A DNA stretch of 64,000 nucleotides from contig NZ_FOKT01000002.1 in NCBI RefSeq assembly GCF_900112305.1, positions 124,001-188,000 of the forward strand, read 5' to 3'. Both the position numbers and the translations under genes were made by a program. Of this stretch, positions 1 to 9,654 are shown in pieces (position 1 is the first letter of the stretch; the number at the start of each line of letters is the position of its first letter). This stretch comes from Microbulbifer thermotolerans (GTDB lineage Bacteria; Pseudomonadota; Gammaproteobacteria; Pseudomonadales; Cellvibrionaceae). Below the pieces are notes generated by a model that was given only the letters and a program-made list of their open reading frames with translations, was not told where the DNA came from and did not search any database.

Positions 1-951
1 CTCCTGTCACCAGGTATTGCTTCTCTGGCGGCGCTAGCCGGGCGTATGCGAGATCGTGTGAAAGCCGTACTGCCAGAAGAGCGCCGCAAGGATTTCTGGC
101 AGTGGGTTTTTACTGGTCCTGTGGCCTCGAAAGTCGATGCGGGAAAAAATGCCGAGGCGGAAGCCCAACTACTTACAGCATTGGACGCGTGGCAGGGCAG
201 CCCGGCGCCCTCTGGGGAAGTGTACTTGGTCGGTGGAGGCCCCGGAGATCCGGACTTGCTGACATTCCGCGCCCTGCGCCTCATGCAACAGGCCGACGTG
301 GTGCTCTACGATCGCTTGGTCTCTCCCGAGGTGCTCGACTTAGTACGTCGCGATGCCAGGCGGATCTATGTTGGCAAGAAAAAGGAATTCCACTCAGTGC
401 CGCAGGACAATATCAACCAACTTCTGGTGGATTTGGCCCAGCAGGGAAAGAAGGTGCTGCGTCTGAAAGGCGGTGATCCTTTTATTTTCGGTCGGGGCGG
501 AGAGGAGATCGACAAGCTGGCAGACGCGGGAATCCCTTTTCAAGTGGTGCCTGGGATTACAGCGGCTTCCGGTTGTGCGAGTTACGCTGGCATACCACTC
601 ACACATCGGGATCACGCCCAATCGGTCCGCTTTGTCACCGGGCATTTGAAGAAAGGGACGCTCGAGCTGCCTTGGGCGGAGTTTGTCTCTCCCGGACAGA
701 CGCTGGTTTTTTATATGGGACTGACCGGCATTGACACTATCTGTGCCAAGCTGAAAGAGCACGGCATGCCTGAGGGAACCCCGGCGGCATTGGTGGAGAA
801 GGGAACCACCAGGGAGCAGCGTGTGGTTGTGGGGAATCTGTCAACACTCCCAAAACTGGCGAAGTCGGAAGGGGTAGAGGCTCCAGCACTGGCAATCATT
901 GGCACTGTTGTCAGTCTGCACGAGAAATTGCGCTGGTACAGTTCCCGGTAA
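1..951 (+). CDS. cysG: Siroheme synthase CysG, 3' part (5' end outside window)
   Basis: Uroporphyrinogen-III C-methyltransferase half of the trifunctional siroheme synthase, which methylates uroporphyrinogen III with SAM and then oxidises and ferrochelates precorrin-2 to siroheme, the cofactor of sulfite and nitrite reductases. The reading frame is open from base 1, so the protein is cut at its N-terminus; the first ~70 residues visible are the end of the dehydrogenase/ferrochelatase domain ([11 protein letters not shown]). The methyltransferase domain begins near base 220 with [15 protein letters not shown] and has the family motifs [27 protein letters not shown] and [19 protein letters not shown]. 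The frame closes at TAA 949-951. An internal ATG at base 46 is not a credible start because the domain continues upstream of it. Confidence 0.93.
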   Translation, partial: LLSPGIASLAALAGRMRDRVKAVLPEERRKDFWQWVFTGPVASKVDAGKNAEAEAQLLTALDAWQGSPAPSGEVYLVGGGPGDPDLLTFRALRLMQQADVVLYDRLVSPEVLDLVRRDARRIYVGKKKEFHSVPQDNINQLLVDLAQQGKKVLRLKGGDPFIFGRGGEEIDKLADAGIPFQVVPGITAASGCASYAGIPLTHRDHAQSVRFVTGHLKKGTLELPWAEFVSPGQTLVFYMGLTGIDTICAKLKEHGMPEGTPAALVEKGTTREQRVVVGNLSTLPKLAKSEGVEAPALAIIGTVVSLHEKLRWYSSR

Positions 952-1053
952 AACTGCACTCCGCGGAGTCTTTTGGGAGGGCATTCGATTGCCCACACCC
1001 CGGGCGCGGTAGGGCATCTATACTGCAAAGGAAGTTTGTACGCGGTGCTCTCA

Positions 1054-1317
1054 ATGTTTATCGCCCTGATCCGTTTTTACTGCACTCTTTTGGTGCGCTT
1101 CTTTCTTCCCCGGATGGGCGAAATCTGCCTTCCCAATCCCCACGATAGTCACACGCGTAGGTACAGCCACCGCTATCGCTTGAAAAGAGGTTGGGTGAAA
1201 AACCTCTGGATAGGTACATCTCTGCTGATGCTCTGCTTCCCGTTACTGCCCTTTGTATTGGTAATCGGTCTGCTCACCTCTTTTCTCTCATTTGCGATCC
1301 TGGATGAGACCGTCTGA
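1054..1317 (+). CDS. Small putative membrane protein, function unknown
   Basis: I do not recognise this family. The likely product is about 87 residues, starting at ATG 1054 (MFIALIRFYCTLLVRFF). It has a hydrophobic N-terminal stretch, a basic central segment rich in His/Arg (DSHTRRYSHRYRLKRG) and a strongly hydrophobic C-terminal segment (LLMLCFPLLPFVLVIGLL), so a two-helix inner-membrane protein is plausible. The frame could extend upstream to 973 but that part looks non-coding. No good ribosome-binding site is visible close to the chosen start. Its stop codon (1315-1317) directly abuts the stop codon of the convergent acylase gene. It could be a chance frame. Confidence 0.4.
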   Translation: MFIALIRFYCTLLVRFFLPRMGEICLPNPHDSHTRRYSHRYRLKRGWVKNLWIGTSLLMLCFPLLPFVLVIGLLTSFLSFAILDETV

Positions 1318-3678
1318 TTAACGCAACCTGAGTGTGTAACGGCTTTCACTTTCCACTAGCGGCGATGGATTCCCCTCTACCCAATCTTTGTGACCACGGT
1401 CAAAAAATGGGGATAGCGGATGTGCGCTTTGGCCAGTGGCCATATGAAAGATGGCGTTGTCCTCGCGCCCAGGGGCTACCACCATGCGCTCTGAGGCACC
1501 GTTAGTCGTGGATTGGAATCTGGGCATATGCGTGTCGCCGGGGAGTTGGTCCGCAGGCATCGCAGTGAACCAATTGATCGCCGCGATAGCCTTACCCAGT
1601 GGGTGTTGAATACGTACCGTATTTTCCACGCCCCAGGTTTGTTCCTGTAGCGAACGGTTGTCCGCTGACATTTCTTGTAATACCTGGTTCAGGGCTGCGA
1701 ACTTGAGCGCGCGCCAGGATTCGTAATCCGGGTTTAGCAACTGTGAAGGCTCCCGCTGAGCCATTTCCCACAAGGCATATTCGAACTGACGTTTGACGGG
1801 GCCGAAGGAAAAATCCGGTTGATAGCGGCGCATGTAGCTGAGTATTGGCGCCGTAGTGAGCTCCATAAACTTCAGGCGGTAATTTCGGACAATGCGATAG
1901 CCGACGGAGTCGGCACTGGCCCGACCTCCCCAGTGTTTCACTTGGTGGCGCACGTCTGTGTAGCTTTCTTCTCCATCCAATAGCTCCAGTAGGTGCTCCT
2001 GCCACCGCTGTAGAAAAATAGCACGATCGTCCAGCTGTATATTCAGTAGATCTTGCTCACTAAAAGTATCGCGGGCAAAGAGGCGATCGCGAATCTGTTG
2101 TTGGCGGGCACCCAGGGCGTAACCGCGGTTACCCATAACTTTGAGGTATTCGCCATCCATGGTGCGGGCATTGGCTGTCCAGATGCGGTGCGAAGGTGGG
2201 TCATAGATACGGGGCTGCTCCTCTACGGACAGGTAGCCATCCCAATAAGCTGAGCCGTCGGCCCAGGAAACGGAGCGGCTGCCGTCGAGGCCGACGCGCC
2301 GCGGGATGGGGCCGGCCACTGTCCAGCCGATATGTCCTTTCGCATCGCCCACTACCATATTCTGGTGTGGAATTCCGAGCGACGGTCCGAGATCCAGGGC
2401 TTCTTTCGCAGAGGCAGCTGTTTCCAAGCGCAGCAGGTTCAGGTTGGCGCCTTGAATATCGTGAGCGACCCAGCGGTAGGCCAGGGGAACCCCGCGGTGG
2501 TTTTCTGCAACGACCGGGCCCCAAATGGTCTTTTTCACCTGGAGGACTTGCGGTTCTCGACCTTTGATTTCAATCGTCTCCCGCTCTATCTCGAAGTTGC
2601 GCCAACCTTCCGGTGTCAGGTATTGATCGCCCCTCTCGCTCAGTTCCAGGGGAATCAGATCGCCCCAATCGGCGGTGGTATTGGTAAAGCCCCAGGCCAC
2701 TTTGCCATTGCTGCCCACCACCATGATGGGGCCTCCGGGCAGGGTGGCCCCACGGATCACCCGGCCAGTGCCGGGCAGATTCCAACCGGCCCGGTACCAT
2801 ATATTGGGGACATTCAGCGCCAAGTGCATATCGTTTGCCACAATGGCGCCATTGTGTGCTGTGAGGGCGCCGCCAACCACCCAGTTGTTGCTGCCGTAAA
2901 TATTGTCCTCGCTCTCCATGCTTTCATAGGTGATGGCATCACCACTGTTAAGAAGAGAAGTAATGGAGGTGTCGGGGATGGTAACCGGTCCGCGGGCTTC
3001 ACCGATCAATGGCGCGTCCCAGCTGCCGCCCTCGGGAAAATAAAATTCGTATAGGTCCCTGGGTAGCAAATCCGCAAGGGCGGTATCCCGCAGTTCGAAT
3101 TTGCCGATGGGACTCTGCAATGTCAGATACATACTGAAGATCGTCAGCAGGCTATCGGCGCTGGTCCAAGGTTCCGGTTCCTGCCCGAGAAGCGTGTATT
3201 CCCAGGGATTGGATTTCAGCTGCCGCAGACCGAAATTCACTCCCGATACATAGCTGTCTAAAAGTTGTCTGTGGGCCTGGGGTAGGGCGGCGATATTTTG
3301 CTCGGCACGTTTGCGGAACTGGTGTCGGCGCACGGCCTTATCCTGTTCAAGCGCTACTTCTCCCACTAACTCAGACAACTCACCGGCGGAATTGCGGCGC
3401 AACAGATCCATCTGGAAGAAACGCTCCTGAGCGTGGAGAAACCCCAACGCGAATGCAATTGAATTGCGATCCCCTGACTCTATCAACGGTATTCCCTGGG
3501 CGTCCCGGTGAATCGTAACCGGAGCCTGCAGGGATCCACCGGTGTCCACCTCACCTTCCAGTATCGGCAGGCTTTGGCTCAGCCAGGTTCTACCCACAAA
3601 AACGGTAACTGCAAATAGAGCGGTTAGACCAATCAGTAGGTGGGGAATGCGGCGACGGGACAAGAGAGGGTACGCCAT
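1318..3678 (-). CDS. Penicillin acylase family amidohydrolase
   Basis: N-terminal-nucleophile hydrolase of the penicillin amidase/acyl-homoserine-lactone acylase family, normally exported and cleaved autocatalytically into two chains. The chosen start (ATG at 3678, preceded by CGGAG) gives 786 residues; a longer start at 3720 lacks a good ribosome site. A hydrophobic signal/anchor lies near residues 12-31. The new N-terminus after self-cleavage should be the Ser of NIYGSNNWVVGG, near residue 262. Other family signatures are LGFLHAQERFFQMDLLRR, GLPHQNM-like GIPHQNMVVGDAKG and the Asn of ADNRSLQEQTWGVENT. Substrate (beta-lactam, acyl-homoserine lactone or other N-acyl compound) cannot be read from sequence. 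It is divergent from a large TonB receptor, so shared regulation is possible. Confidence 0.9.
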   Translation of the reverse strand: MAYPLLSRRRIPHLLIGLTALFAVTVFVGRTWLSQSLPILEGEVDTGGSLQAPVTIHRDAQGIPLIESGDRNSIAFALGFLHAQERFFQMDLLRRNSAGELSELVGEVALEQDKAVRRHQFRKRAEQNIAALPQAHRQLLDSYVSGVNFGLRQLKSNPWEYTLLGQEPEPWTSADSLLTIFSMYLTLQSPIGKFELRDTALADLLPRDLYEFYFPEGGSWDAPLIGEARGPVTIPDTSITSLLNSGDAITYESMESEDNIYGSNNWVVGGALTAHNGAIVANDMHLALNVPNIWYRAGWNLPGTGRVIRGATLPGGPIMVVGSNGKVAWGFTNTTADWGDLIPLELSERGDQYLTPEGWRNFEIERETIEIKGREPQVLQVKKTIWGPVVAENHRGVPLAYRWVAHDIQGANLNLLRLETAASAKEALDLGPSLGIPHQNMVVGDAKGHIGWTVAGPIPRRVGLDGSRSVSWADGSAYWDGYLSVEEQPRIYDPPSHRIWTANARTMDGEYLKVMGNRGYALGARQQQIRDRLFARDTFSEQDLLNIQLDDRAIFLQRWQEHLLELLDGEESYTDVRHQVKHWGGRASADSVGYRIVRNYRLKFMELTTAPILSYMRRYQPDFSFGPVKRQFEYALWEMAQREPSQLLNPDYESWRALKFAALNQVLQEMSADNRSLQEQTWGVENTVRIQHPLGKAIAAINWFTAMPADQLPGDTHMPRFQSTTNGASERMVVAPGREDNAIFHMATGQSAHPLSPFFDRGHKDWVEGNPSPLVESESRYTLRLR

Positions 3679-3958
3679 GGAAACTCCGAAGGACTTTTTA
3701 TTTTTTGAAGATTCTAGCAATGAAGAAAAGCATAAAAGTAGTAACCCGAGGACATTGCACAGTCACAAAAGCCCTATTTTTGTTCTTCTGTGCGCCAAAT
3801 GTATACGGGTAGATTTTTTGATAGCGTCTAGAACTGACTAGTCACTCAAAAAAAGTCATACAGACTTTCAAATCCTCTGCGGTGATCGTAAGATGGCGCC
3901 CAATAACAAAAAATTACTGGACATCACGCTTTTCAATAACAACAAACGCGAGGACGCG

Positions 3959-6592
3959 ATGATGCATGACGCCGATCAAAGCTGGAAAACCCGCCAATTC
4001 AGGCTGTCGACTCTCTCCGGAGCTATTGCCTTTGCCACTGCGATCAGCGGCACGGCATATGCGGCCGAAATCGAGGAAGTCGTGGTAACCGCACAAAAGC
4101 GTGCGGAGAACCTGCAGGAAGTACCCATCGCCATTTCCGCCGTTACCGGTGAAAATATGAAGGCTATGGGGATCAAAAACCTGACTGACCTGGGTAAATC
4201 AACACCCGGCGTTGAAATGAACAACGACACCCCGCTGCAACCCACTTATAACATCCGCGGCATTCAGACTTCCGACTTTACCGTGGGTTCTGACCCTGCC
4301 GTAGCTGTGTATATTGATGGTGTCTATAACGGTCGCGGCGCCGGGGCGGAGGTCCCGCTGGCGGATATCGAGCGGGTTGAGGTATTGAAGGGCCCTCAGG
4401 GTACCCTCTTTGGCCGCAATGCCACGGGGGGGGCCATCCATATCATTACCAGGAAGCCACAAGCGGACGATACAACCGAATTGAATATTACTGCCGGTAA
4501 CTATGGTCGCCAGTCTGTGGACCTACTCGTCAACCGCCAGCTGAGTGACAACCTGTACGGTCGTATCACTGCATCTACCAACCGCCGAGATTCCTTTGCT
4601 GACAACCTGGCCGGGGACTTCACTGCGGGAAACCAAGATACCCAGACCTACCGCGCTTCTCTGTTGTGGGAGCCTACGCCGGATACAGAAGTACTGTGGC
4701 GGGCTGAGTATGGCGTAATGGATCAGGGAAGTGCGCTGCGCTCGAGCATTGTACCCACCCTGCAAGCAATGGATGGCGGGAGCGATGTATTCGAAGACTA
4801 TGCGCTGGATACCCCGACTATCGAAGACCGCGATTCCTTTGGCACTTCTCTCACCATCACCAGTGATTTTGACAACTTCACCTTTACCTCCATTACCGCC
4901 TTCAGCAAATTTGACGCACACCTGCAGCAGGACGAAGACGGCACGGCAAATCCGGATTACATGTTTGGTTCCGCCAACTTTGACGAGCAGGAACAATTCT
5001 CCCAGGAGTTCCGTCTCAACGGCGCTACCGATACATTGAAGTGGACCCTGGGTCTTTCCTACTCCCAGGAAAAACTGGAGCATTTGACCGACGCTTACTT
5101 TACTTCCGGGTCCCTTGAGTCTTTTGCGGTATACGAAGGGCTGAAGGGAAATCCTGAAGCTTTTGGAATTCCTCAGTCCGTGTTTGACCAGATGACAACA
5201 ACGGAAAAAGAGGACTTGGCGGCTCAGATTCGTTCCACTATGGCAGCAGGCGGAATCCCGGCTATGCCGGAGGGGTCCGCGGTGTCGACTTTCGTCTACG
5301 ACCTGCTGGTGCAGTCGGGACAGGCGGATGCGCTACTACAGCAGTTGGGGGCGCCGAGTGGCGTCACCGCCAGTATGCTGGATCGCAACCAAATGATTGC
5401 CCAGTTGATGGCTGGCATCGCCCCTTGGGTAATGGCGGATATCCCTTGGACAGAATCCGTTTTCAATACAGGGGATTATCGTTCCGCAGCCATCTATGGT
5501 GACTTTACCTGGAGCTTGACTGACAGGATGGATCTGACTATCGGCGCCCGCTATACCGCCGATGAAAAAGACTTTACTATCGAAAGTTCTTACCAAAACA
5601 CCCTGCCGATTGCGCTGGCCGGAGGTGCCGTTGACTTGATCGGTCCTGATGGCAGTGTCATCGGTCAGTTGCCAATCCCTGCTGTGCCCTCCTGTGATAC
5701 CGCGGCCTCGGCTCCCTGTATCCCCGCAGAGCGCTTTGGCATGGCGTTTAACAACAATGGCATTGCCGATTTGTATCAGGAGTTAGATGACTCCTGGAGT
5801 GATATCTCTGGCCGTATCGTGTTGGACTACCGCTGGAACGACGAGATCATGACCTATGTCTCGCTGTCAGAGGGCTTCAAGGCCGGTGGATTCAACAGCT
5901 TCAGTGCGGCTGAGGGCATTGATCCGTCATTCGACCAGGAAGATGTCACCAATCTGGAAATTGGCTTGAAGAGCAACCTCTTCGATAACCGTGTGCAGCT
6001 CAATGCGGCGGTTTACAGCTATGAGTACGATAACCTGCAGGAACTGGATCTGGTGGGCAAACCCATCCCCAACTACTACCTGCGCAATGCCGACGCGGAA
6101 GGGCAGGGCATGGAACTGGAGGTAGTCTGGGCCGCTTCCGATAACTTGCTGATCGCTGGTAACTACTCGCATTTGGAGACTGAATATACCCGCTATCAGA
6201 TCCTCGAAGCCGCCGGTGAAACTGAAGAGGATTCCCTCGTTGGCGAACCGCGAGTGGGCACGCCGGAGAACAAGTTTAACCTAATGGCGGAGTACAACTT
6301 TGAGCTGGCTTCTGGTGCCAACGTGGTTTTGCGCGGCGACTACAACTGGACCGACGAGCGCGTCGGCACGGTTGACGACCCCACTCGTGTCGTGGATGAC
6401 TATCAACTGCTGAATCTCCGCCTGGGGTGGAACAGTGCGTCAGACCGCTACTCCGCGGCACTTTGGGTCCAGAATGCGACAGACGAAGAAATCGTTGGCG
6501 GCTACGGCGGTACCGGCTCCGCAATTGGCGCCAGCCCGGCGTGGCGCTATATGCCGCGTATGTACGGCGCCGACTTCACCGTGCGTTTCTAA
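3959..6592 (+). CDS. TonB-dependent outer-membrane receptor
   Basis: Ligand-gated outer-membrane beta-barrel that imports a bulky substrate using TonB energy. From ATG 3959 (ATG 3962 follows at once; GAGGA lies just upstream) the protein has 877 residues with a signal peptide ending near AYA-AEIEE. The TonB box region EEVVVTAQKR is near residue 40, followed by the plug domain (VPIAISAVTGENM, LKGPQGTLFGRNATGGAIHI) and the barrel, ending in the usual terminal Phe (FTVRF). A long insertion around residues 390-500, with several Met/Gln-rich stretches, is typical of the large CirA/FecA-like receptors of marine Alteromonadales and Cellvibrionales. The ligand is unknown. The gene stands alone, with its own terminator directly downstream, and diverges from the acylase gene. 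Confidence 0.93.
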   Translation: MMHDADQSWKTRQFRLSTLSGAIAFATAISGTAYAAEIEEVVVTAQKRAENLQEVPIAISAVTGENMKAMGIKNLTDLGKSTPGVEMNNDTPLQPTYNIRGIQTSDFTVGSDPAVAVYIDGVYNGRGAGAEVPLADIERVEVLKGPQGTLFGRNATGGAIHIITRKPQADDTTELNITAGNYGRQSVDLLVNRQLSDNLYGRITASTNRRDSFADNLAGDFTAGNQDTQTYRASLLWEPTPDTEVLWRAEYGVMDQGSALRSSIVPTLQAMDGGSDVFEDYALDTPTIEDRDSFGTSLTITSDFDNFTFTSITAFSKFDAHLQQDEDGTANPDYMFGSANFDEQEQFSQEFRLNGATDTLKWTLGLSYSQEKLEHLTDAYFTSGSLESFAVYEGLKGNPEAFGIPQSVFDQMTTTEKEDLAAQIRSTMAAGGIPAMPEGSAVSTFVYDLLVQSGQADALLQQLGAPSGVTASMLDRNQMIAQLMAGIAPWVMADIPWTESVFNTGDYRSAAIYGDFTWSLTDRMDLTIGARYTADEKDFTIESSYQNTLPIALAGGAVDLIGPDGSVIGQLPIPAVPSCDTAASAPCIPAERFGMAFNNNGIADLYQELDDSWSDISGRIVLDYRWNDEIMTYVSLSEGFKAGGFNSFSAAEGIDPSFDQEDVTNLEIGLKSNLFDNRVQLNAAVYSYEYDNLQELDLVGKPIPNYYLRNADAEGQGMELEVVWAASDNLLIAGNYSHLETEYTRYQILEAAGETEEDSLVGEPRVGTPENKFNLMAEYNFELASGANVVLRGDYNWTDERVGTVDDPTRVVDDYQLLNLRLGWNSASDRYSAALWVQNATDEEIVGGYGGTGSAIGASPAWRYMPRMYGADFTVRF

Positions 6593-6614
6593 GTAAGCAG
6601 CCACATGCTGTAAT

Positions 6615-6646
6615 AAAAGGAGGCGACACTCTCGCCTCCTTTTTTA
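6615..6646 (+). terminator. Rho-independent terminator after the TonB receptor
   Basis: A 12-bp stem (AAAAGGAGGCGA paired with TCGCCTCCTTTT) with a five-base loop is followed by a run of T. It sits 22 bases after the receptor stop codon, as expected for its terminator. Confidence 0.85.
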
Positions 6647-6713
6647 TTTCCGTCCTATTTTCTGGGCACCTCGGAAGCTACCATAGTGTTCACGCGAATT
6701 AATCAGAGGTTCC
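6646..6713 (-). repeat. Half copy of the 213-bp inverted-repeat element
   Basis: Bases 6646-6713 match one end of the MITE-like element, in reverse orientation: terminal repeat AATTAATCAGAGGTTCC at 6697-6713, then the sub-terminal ACTATGG block and the GTCCTATT arm. The element stops where the receptor terminator begins, so the other half is missing. The intact end is followed by CTAG (6714-6717), the same motif that flanks complete copies. The remainder of the 6593-6926 gap, up to egtB, shows nothing else I can name. Confidence 0.75.
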
Positions 6714-6926
6714 CTAGAGGACGCAAATTCAGCGGAGACCTCCTCATAACGCGCAATTTTCCCATCCAGTGCTTGCAGATAAGGTATTCCAGTAAATTTA
6801 TCGCCGCTTTTTGAGAGAAAGTGGCACGGATTTTTACTTATAGGTTGGCATTGTTGTGGGAATTGGACAAAAACTGCGTATGATCAATAGCACCCTTTGG
6901 AAAAGGAATCCCAAGCGGCGGCACTC

Positions 6927-8210
6927 ATGACGACTCTCGCCAGTGAGGTAGACATCGAAATCCGGCAACAACTCCTCACACATTACAGGCGGATACGCGG
7001 GGAGACGGAACAATTGGCCGATCCGCTATCGGCGGAAGATATGCAAATCCAGTCGATGACGGATGCCAGCCCCACCAAGTGGCACCTGGCGCATACCAGC
7101 TGGTTCTTTGAAACCTTTATTTTGCGTCAATACTTACGAGACTATCGGCAGTTCGATCCCTCTTTCCACCAGCTGTTTAACTCCTACTACAATAGTCTCG
7201 GTACCCCCTTCCAACGCCCGCAGCGCGGCCTGCTTTCCAGGCCTGATTTGGACACAGTTTTTGCCTATCGGCATACCATCGATAGTGCCATGGAAAAGCT
7301 ACTGACCGATGGTCCAGTGAATAAGGAACTCGAAGCATTAATCATCTTAGGACTGAACCACGAACAACAGCACCAGGAATTGTTGCTTACTGATATCAAA
7401 CACGCTTTTTCCATCAACCCCGTCAAACCCGCCTATACGGACAGCTCTCACGAGGACGATAGTCAAGCGCCTGCTCATACCTTGGAATGGCTGGAAATTC
7501 CCGGTGGTCTCTACAGTATCGGCGCTGAAGGTGAGCATTTTTATTTTGACAATGAGGGGCCGGCGCATCAGCAATTACTGCGGGACTTCCGTATTGCATC
7601 GCGCCTGGTTACCAATGGTGAATACCTGGAATTTATCGAAGACGGTGGCTACCGTGAACCCCGCTTGTGGTTGTCAGACGGATGGTCACTGATACAGCAG
7701 GATCAGCGGACTGCACCACTTTACTGGCAAAAAAGGGAAGGGCGCTGGTATCAATTCACGCTATCCGGCTTGCAACCCATCGTTGAGCAAGAGCCTGTTT
7801 GCCATATCAATTACTACGAAGCCGATGCCTATGCCGCTTGGGCGGGATGTCGCCTGCCAACAGAGTTCGAGTGGGAGGCGGCGGTCTGGATATTGCGTAA
7901 ACCAGATCAACTGGCCACTGCCAATATGTTGGAGCAGCGCAGCTTCCGCCCTGTGGCGCCAGCCCCCGGTCAAACGCAGTTTCTCGGTGATTTGTGGGAG
8001 TGGACCTCCAGCGCCTATCTACCTTACCCGGGCTTTCGCGCCAATAGCGGTGCTGTCGGTGAATACAACGGCAAATTCATGTGCAATCAGAAGGTTTTGC
8101 GCGGAGGATCCTGTGTCACGCCTGCAGACCATATACGGATCAGTTATCGCAACTTCTTCTATCCTCATCAATCTTGGCAGTTTACCGGAATTCGCCTTGC
8201 TGGAGAGTGA
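6927..8210 (+). CDS. egtB: Ergothioneine biosynthesis sulfoxide synthase EgtB
   Basis: Non-haem iron enzyme joining hercynine to a thiol (gamma-glutamylcysteine or cysteine) with oxygen, forming the C-S bond of ergothioneine. The N-terminal DinB_2-type domain carries the iron-binding H-x3-H-x-E motif as HEQQHQE near residue 145, with the earlier His in WHLAHTSWFFE. The C-terminal half is the formylglycine-generating-enzyme-like fold, shown by CRLPTEFEWEAA, LWEWTSSAYLPYPGF and VLRGGSC. The ATG at 6927 gives 427 residues; a TTG at 6897 would add ten residues, and neither has a strong ribosome site. It is followed three bases later by egtD, so the pair forms the minimal ergothioneine pathway. 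Confidence 0.93.
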   Translation: MTTLASEVDIEIRQQLLTHYRRIRGETEQLADPLSAEDMQIQSMTDASPTKWHLAHTSWFFETFILRQYLRDYRQFDPSFHQLFNSYYNSLGTPFQRPQRGLLSRPDLDTVFAYRHTIDSAMEKLLTDGPVNKELEALIILGLNHEQQHQELLLTDIKHAFSINPVKPAYTDSSHEDDSQAPAHTLEWLEIPGGLYSIGAEGEHFYFDNEGPAHQQLLRDFRIASRLVTNGEYLEFIEDGGYREPRLWLSDGWSLIQQDQRTAPLYWQKREGRWYQFTLSGLQPIVEQEPVCHINYYEADAYAAWAGCRLPTEFEWEAAVWILRKPDQLATANMLEQRSFRPVAPAPGQTQFLGDLWEWTSSAYLPYPGFRANSGAVGEYNGKFMCNQKVLRGGSCVTPADHIRISYRNFFYPHQSWQFTGIRLAGE

Positions 8211-8213
8211 ATC

Positions 8214-9182
8214 GTGACTATGGCCTTGCCTTCCCAGAGCGAAGAACAGATACAGGACCGAGAATTTCTGAGGGATGTACTGGAAGGGCTGGGACGAAGA
8301 CAGAAAGCACTGCCGTGCAAATATCTCTATGACGAGACGGGTTCCCGCCTTTTTGAGCGTATCTGTGAACTCGACGACTATTACCTGACCCGAGCCGAAG
8401 CCGATATCTTCTCGAAATATCTTACCGATATGGCCCGGCGGATTGGCCCCGCTGCGCTGATCGTAGAACCGGGCGCAGGCAATTGTAAAAAGGTTCAGCA
8501 GTTGCTTCGACAGCTCGATAGTCCAACAGGTTACTATCCTATTGATATTTCTCCGGAAATACTGATGGCCGCTCAGGGTAGGATGGCTGCACAGCTCCCC
8601 GGACTCACCATTCGGGCCGCGGTAGGGGATTTTAGTGACCCGGAGGCTTGGACTGGGCTGATGGATTTTCCCGCGTGTAAAAAAGTGGTGTTTTTTCCGG
8701 GGTCCACCATCGGAAACTTTTCACCGCAACACGCGGAGGATTTACTTGCATTCTTTAAGTCTATGTTGCAACCGGGAGATGGTTTGCTGATAGGGACCGA
8801 TCTGGTCAAAGATGCCGTTGTGTTGGAAAGGGCGTATGCGGACAGTGAGCATGTCACAGCCGCCTTCAATAAGAACATACTCGTTCGCATCAACAATGAA
8901 CTGAATGCAGATTTTGACCTTGCGCTCTTTGCCCACCGCGCTTTCTACCACCCATTACGGCAACGGGTGGAAATGCATCTGGTCAGTTTGAAGACCCATA
9001 GCGTCCATATCGCTGGGACAAGAGTGTATTTTGAGGAAGGTGAAACGATACACACTGAAAACAGTCATAAGTATTCTGTCGCAGGATTCAACTGCCTGCT
9101 CGGAAAAACCGGCTTTACTCCAGTCTGTCACTGGAGTGATATACAGCGGCGCTACGCGGTCCACTATGCGCAGGTCAATTGA
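8214..9182 (+). CDS. egtD: L-histidine N-alpha-methyltransferase EgtD
   Basis: SAM-dependent enzyme that trimethylates histidine to hercynine, the first step of ergothioneine synthesis. The GTG start at 8214 is preceded by GGAG in the end of egtB; the product has 322 residues, the normal family length. Recognisable blocks are KYLYDETGSRLFERICEL, YYLTRAEADIF, the SAM-binding LIVEPGAGNCKKVQ, the YYPIDIS strand, FFPGSTIGNF and the C-terminal HTENSHKYSV, which contacts the histidine substrate in known EgtD proteins. It is coupled to egtB (three-base gap), and its last 17 bases overlap the start of the DUF411 gene, so the three are probably one transcript. Confidence 0.95.
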   Translation: MTMALPSQSEEQIQDREFLRDVLEGLGRRQKALPCKYLYDETGSRLFERICELDDYYLTRAEADIFSKYLTDMARRIGPAALIVEPGAGNCKKVQQLLRQLDSPTGYYPIDISPEILMAAQGRMAAQLPGLTIRAAVGDFSDPEAWTGLMDFPACKKVVFFPGSTIGNFSPQHAEDLLAFFKSMLQPGDGLLIGTDLVKDAVVLERAYADSEHVTAAFNKNILVRINNELNADFDLALFAHRAFYHPLRQRVEMHLVSLKTHSVHIAGTRVYFEEGETIHTENSHKYSVAGFNCLLGKTGFTPVCHWSDIQRRYAVHYAQVN

Positions 9183-9654
9183 CGTTCTTATCGGCCTCTC
9201 GTTTCTGACAGTCCTTTATGCGGGTACATTTGCACTTGCAGCGGACTTTGAGGCAACGAAAAGACCTCCAGACATGGTGGTCTATAAGCACCCCTTGTGT
9301 TTTTGCTGTAAGAAGTGGATACGCTACCTGGAAGAAAAAGGGTTGGATGTACAGCCCATATCGCGCATGGATATGCGTGGCGTCAAAGGTCACTGGCATC
9401 TTCCGCCGGGGATGAGATCTTGTCACACTGCCGTTTGGCGGCAGCAATATGTGTTTGAGGGGCATGTCCCGGCAAGGTATATCCGGCGTTTCCTCCTTGA
9501 TCCCCCGCCCGGCGCCCTCGGATTGGCCGTACCCGGAATGCCTGTCGGCAGCCCCGGAATGTACGATGGAAAAACCTTTGAACCCTATACGATATATCTG
9601 CTACTGCGGGACGGAGATTACCGTTATTACACCCGCGTTGAAGCTCCGGAATAG
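9166..9654 (+). CDS. DUF411 (CopG-like) periplasmic copper protein
   Basis: Exported DUF411 protein of 162 residues. ATG 9166 begins a clear signal peptide (MRRSIDVLIGLSFLTVLYA, cleaved near ALA-ADFE). The mature part has the family motif HPLCFCCKKW (cysteines near residues 45-48), then MDMRGVKGHWHLPPGMRSCHTAVW, which supplies another Cys and His/Met ligands. The related Pseudomonas CopG protein binds a copper cluster through CxCC and helps with periplasmic copper resistance; that role is inferred here. The start overlaps the end of egtD by 17 bases, giving an unusual egtB-egtD-DUF411 arrangement. A much longer frame beginning at 9031 lies inside egtD and is not credible. Confidence 0.85.
   Translation: MRRSIDVLIGLSFLTVLYAGTFALAADFEATKRPPDMVVYKHPLCFCCKKWIRYLEEKGLDVQPISRMDMRGVKGHWHLPPGMRSCHTAVWRQQYVFEGHVPARYIRRFLLDPPPGALGLAVPGMPVGSPGMYDGKTFEPYTIYLLLRDGDYRYYTRVEAPE

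Noticed and set aside
2332-3054. 240-codon plus-strand frame
   Set aside because: Antisense to the penicillin acylase gene, whose motifs are intact on the minus strand; no domain is recognisable in the plus frame.
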